A stretch of 6,346 nt of DNA from Burkholderiales bacterium (GTDB lineage Bacteria > Pseudomonadota > Gammaproteobacteria > Burkholderiales > SG8-41). The notes under the pieces were generated by a model that saw nothing but the letters and a program-made list of their open reading frames with translations, was not told the DNA's origin and made no database searches. Positions within the stretch are counted from its first letter, which is position 1, and each line of letters opens with the position of its first letter. Both the position numbers and the translations under genes were made by a program. Of the stretch, positions 6,203 to 6,346 are shown piece after piece. The DNA lies in assembly GCA_005800795.1 (NCBI GenBank), contig SYEN01000267.1:1-6346 (forward strand), in the 5' to 3' direction.

Positions 6203-6222
6203 AGACAGTAGTGTCCCAACGA
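6203..6222. mobile_element. Candidate terminal inverted repeat of the IS4-family element
   Basis: The sequence AGACAGTAGTGTCCCAAC begins at about 6203, just outside the transposase stop (6226-6228). Its position and the CAGTAGTGTCC core resemble ends of IS4-type elements. The other end is outside the window, so the exact border and any target duplication cannot be confirmed. Confidence 0.4.
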
Positions 6223-6225
6223 TTA

Positions 6226-6345
6226 TCAGAGTAGAGAGAGCTGGTTTTGCTCATTTTGCTCATCGGTGGTTGGGGTAAGTAATTGATGTAAAGGCGTTTT
6301 CTCAAACACATTCAAGCTCAAGATTTGTAGAATTTCATACAGGCT
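6226..6345 (-). CDS. IS4-family transposase, C-terminal fragment (cut by window end)
   Basis: The minus-strand frame from 6345 gives 39 residues: SLYEILQILSLNVFEKTPLH, then QLLTP, and the end NEQNQLSLL with TGA at 6226-6228. The pattern S-L-x-x-I-L-Q-I-L-S-x-x-x-F-E-K-T-P followed by a short polar linker and N-Q-L-x-L at the end is characteristic of the C-terminus of IS4-family transposases. The DDE residues lie beyond the window. The very end (SLL) lacks the FD-type residues often seen, so a small change near the stop is possible. Its 3' end faces the RTX gene, with the IS end in between. Confidence 0.7.
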   Translation of the reverse strand, partial: SLYEILQILSLNVFEKTPLHQLLTPTTDEQNEQNQLSLL

Positions 6346-6346
6346 C

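Overview
The window looks like a piece of accessory chromosome from a betaproteobacterium, most likely of the order Burkholderiales. The pointers are two orphan Bug-type (TctC-like) periplasmic binding proteins, a gene class greatly expanded in that group; GC-rich codon use in the metabolic genes; and remnants of two different insertion sequences at the window edges. This is an inference from gene content; there is no rRNA or other phylogenetic marker here.

Layout: (1) 3-131, plus strand: C-terminal end of an IS1595-family transposase, followed by an AT-rich stretch that probably holds the end of the element. (2) 182-2271, minus strand: a two-gene unit, an alpha/beta hydrolase (upstream) and a Bug binding protein (downstream), 14 nt apart. 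(3) 2272-2397: a 126-bp divergent promoter region. (4) 2398-3390, plus strand: a second Bug binding protein with a clear Shine-Dalgarno sequence. (5) 3391-3454: a short convergent gap. (6) 3455-6023, minus strand: a large RTX-type calcium-binding, type I-secreted protein gene of about 850 codons, broken by two frameshifts and one in-frame amber stop. (7) 6024-6202: leader or upstream region of the RTX gene, with one unrecognised 39-codon ORF. (8) 6203-6346: the end of an IS4-family element with the C-terminus of its transposase on the minus strand.

How the genes may work together: the two Bug proteins and the hydrolase are arranged around one divergent control region. In Burkholderiales such sets often capture carboxylic acids or related small molecules in the periplasm, and the hydrolase may cleave an ester or amide derivative of the ligand in the cytoplasm. 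No TctA/TctB membrane genes are present, so any transport would depend on permeases elsewhere. The RTX gene is functionally unrelated: it encoded a surface or secreted repeat protein with an embedded pre-peptidase C-terminal (PPC)-like beta-domain and a type I secretion tail, and it now appears inactivated recently. One frameshift can be explained exactly by a 5-bp tandem duplication (GTTAC).

Nothing here amounts to a clearly new biological system. The most informative points are the traceable decay of the RTX gene, the IS-bounded nature of the block, and the Bug-hydrolase-Bug arrangement.
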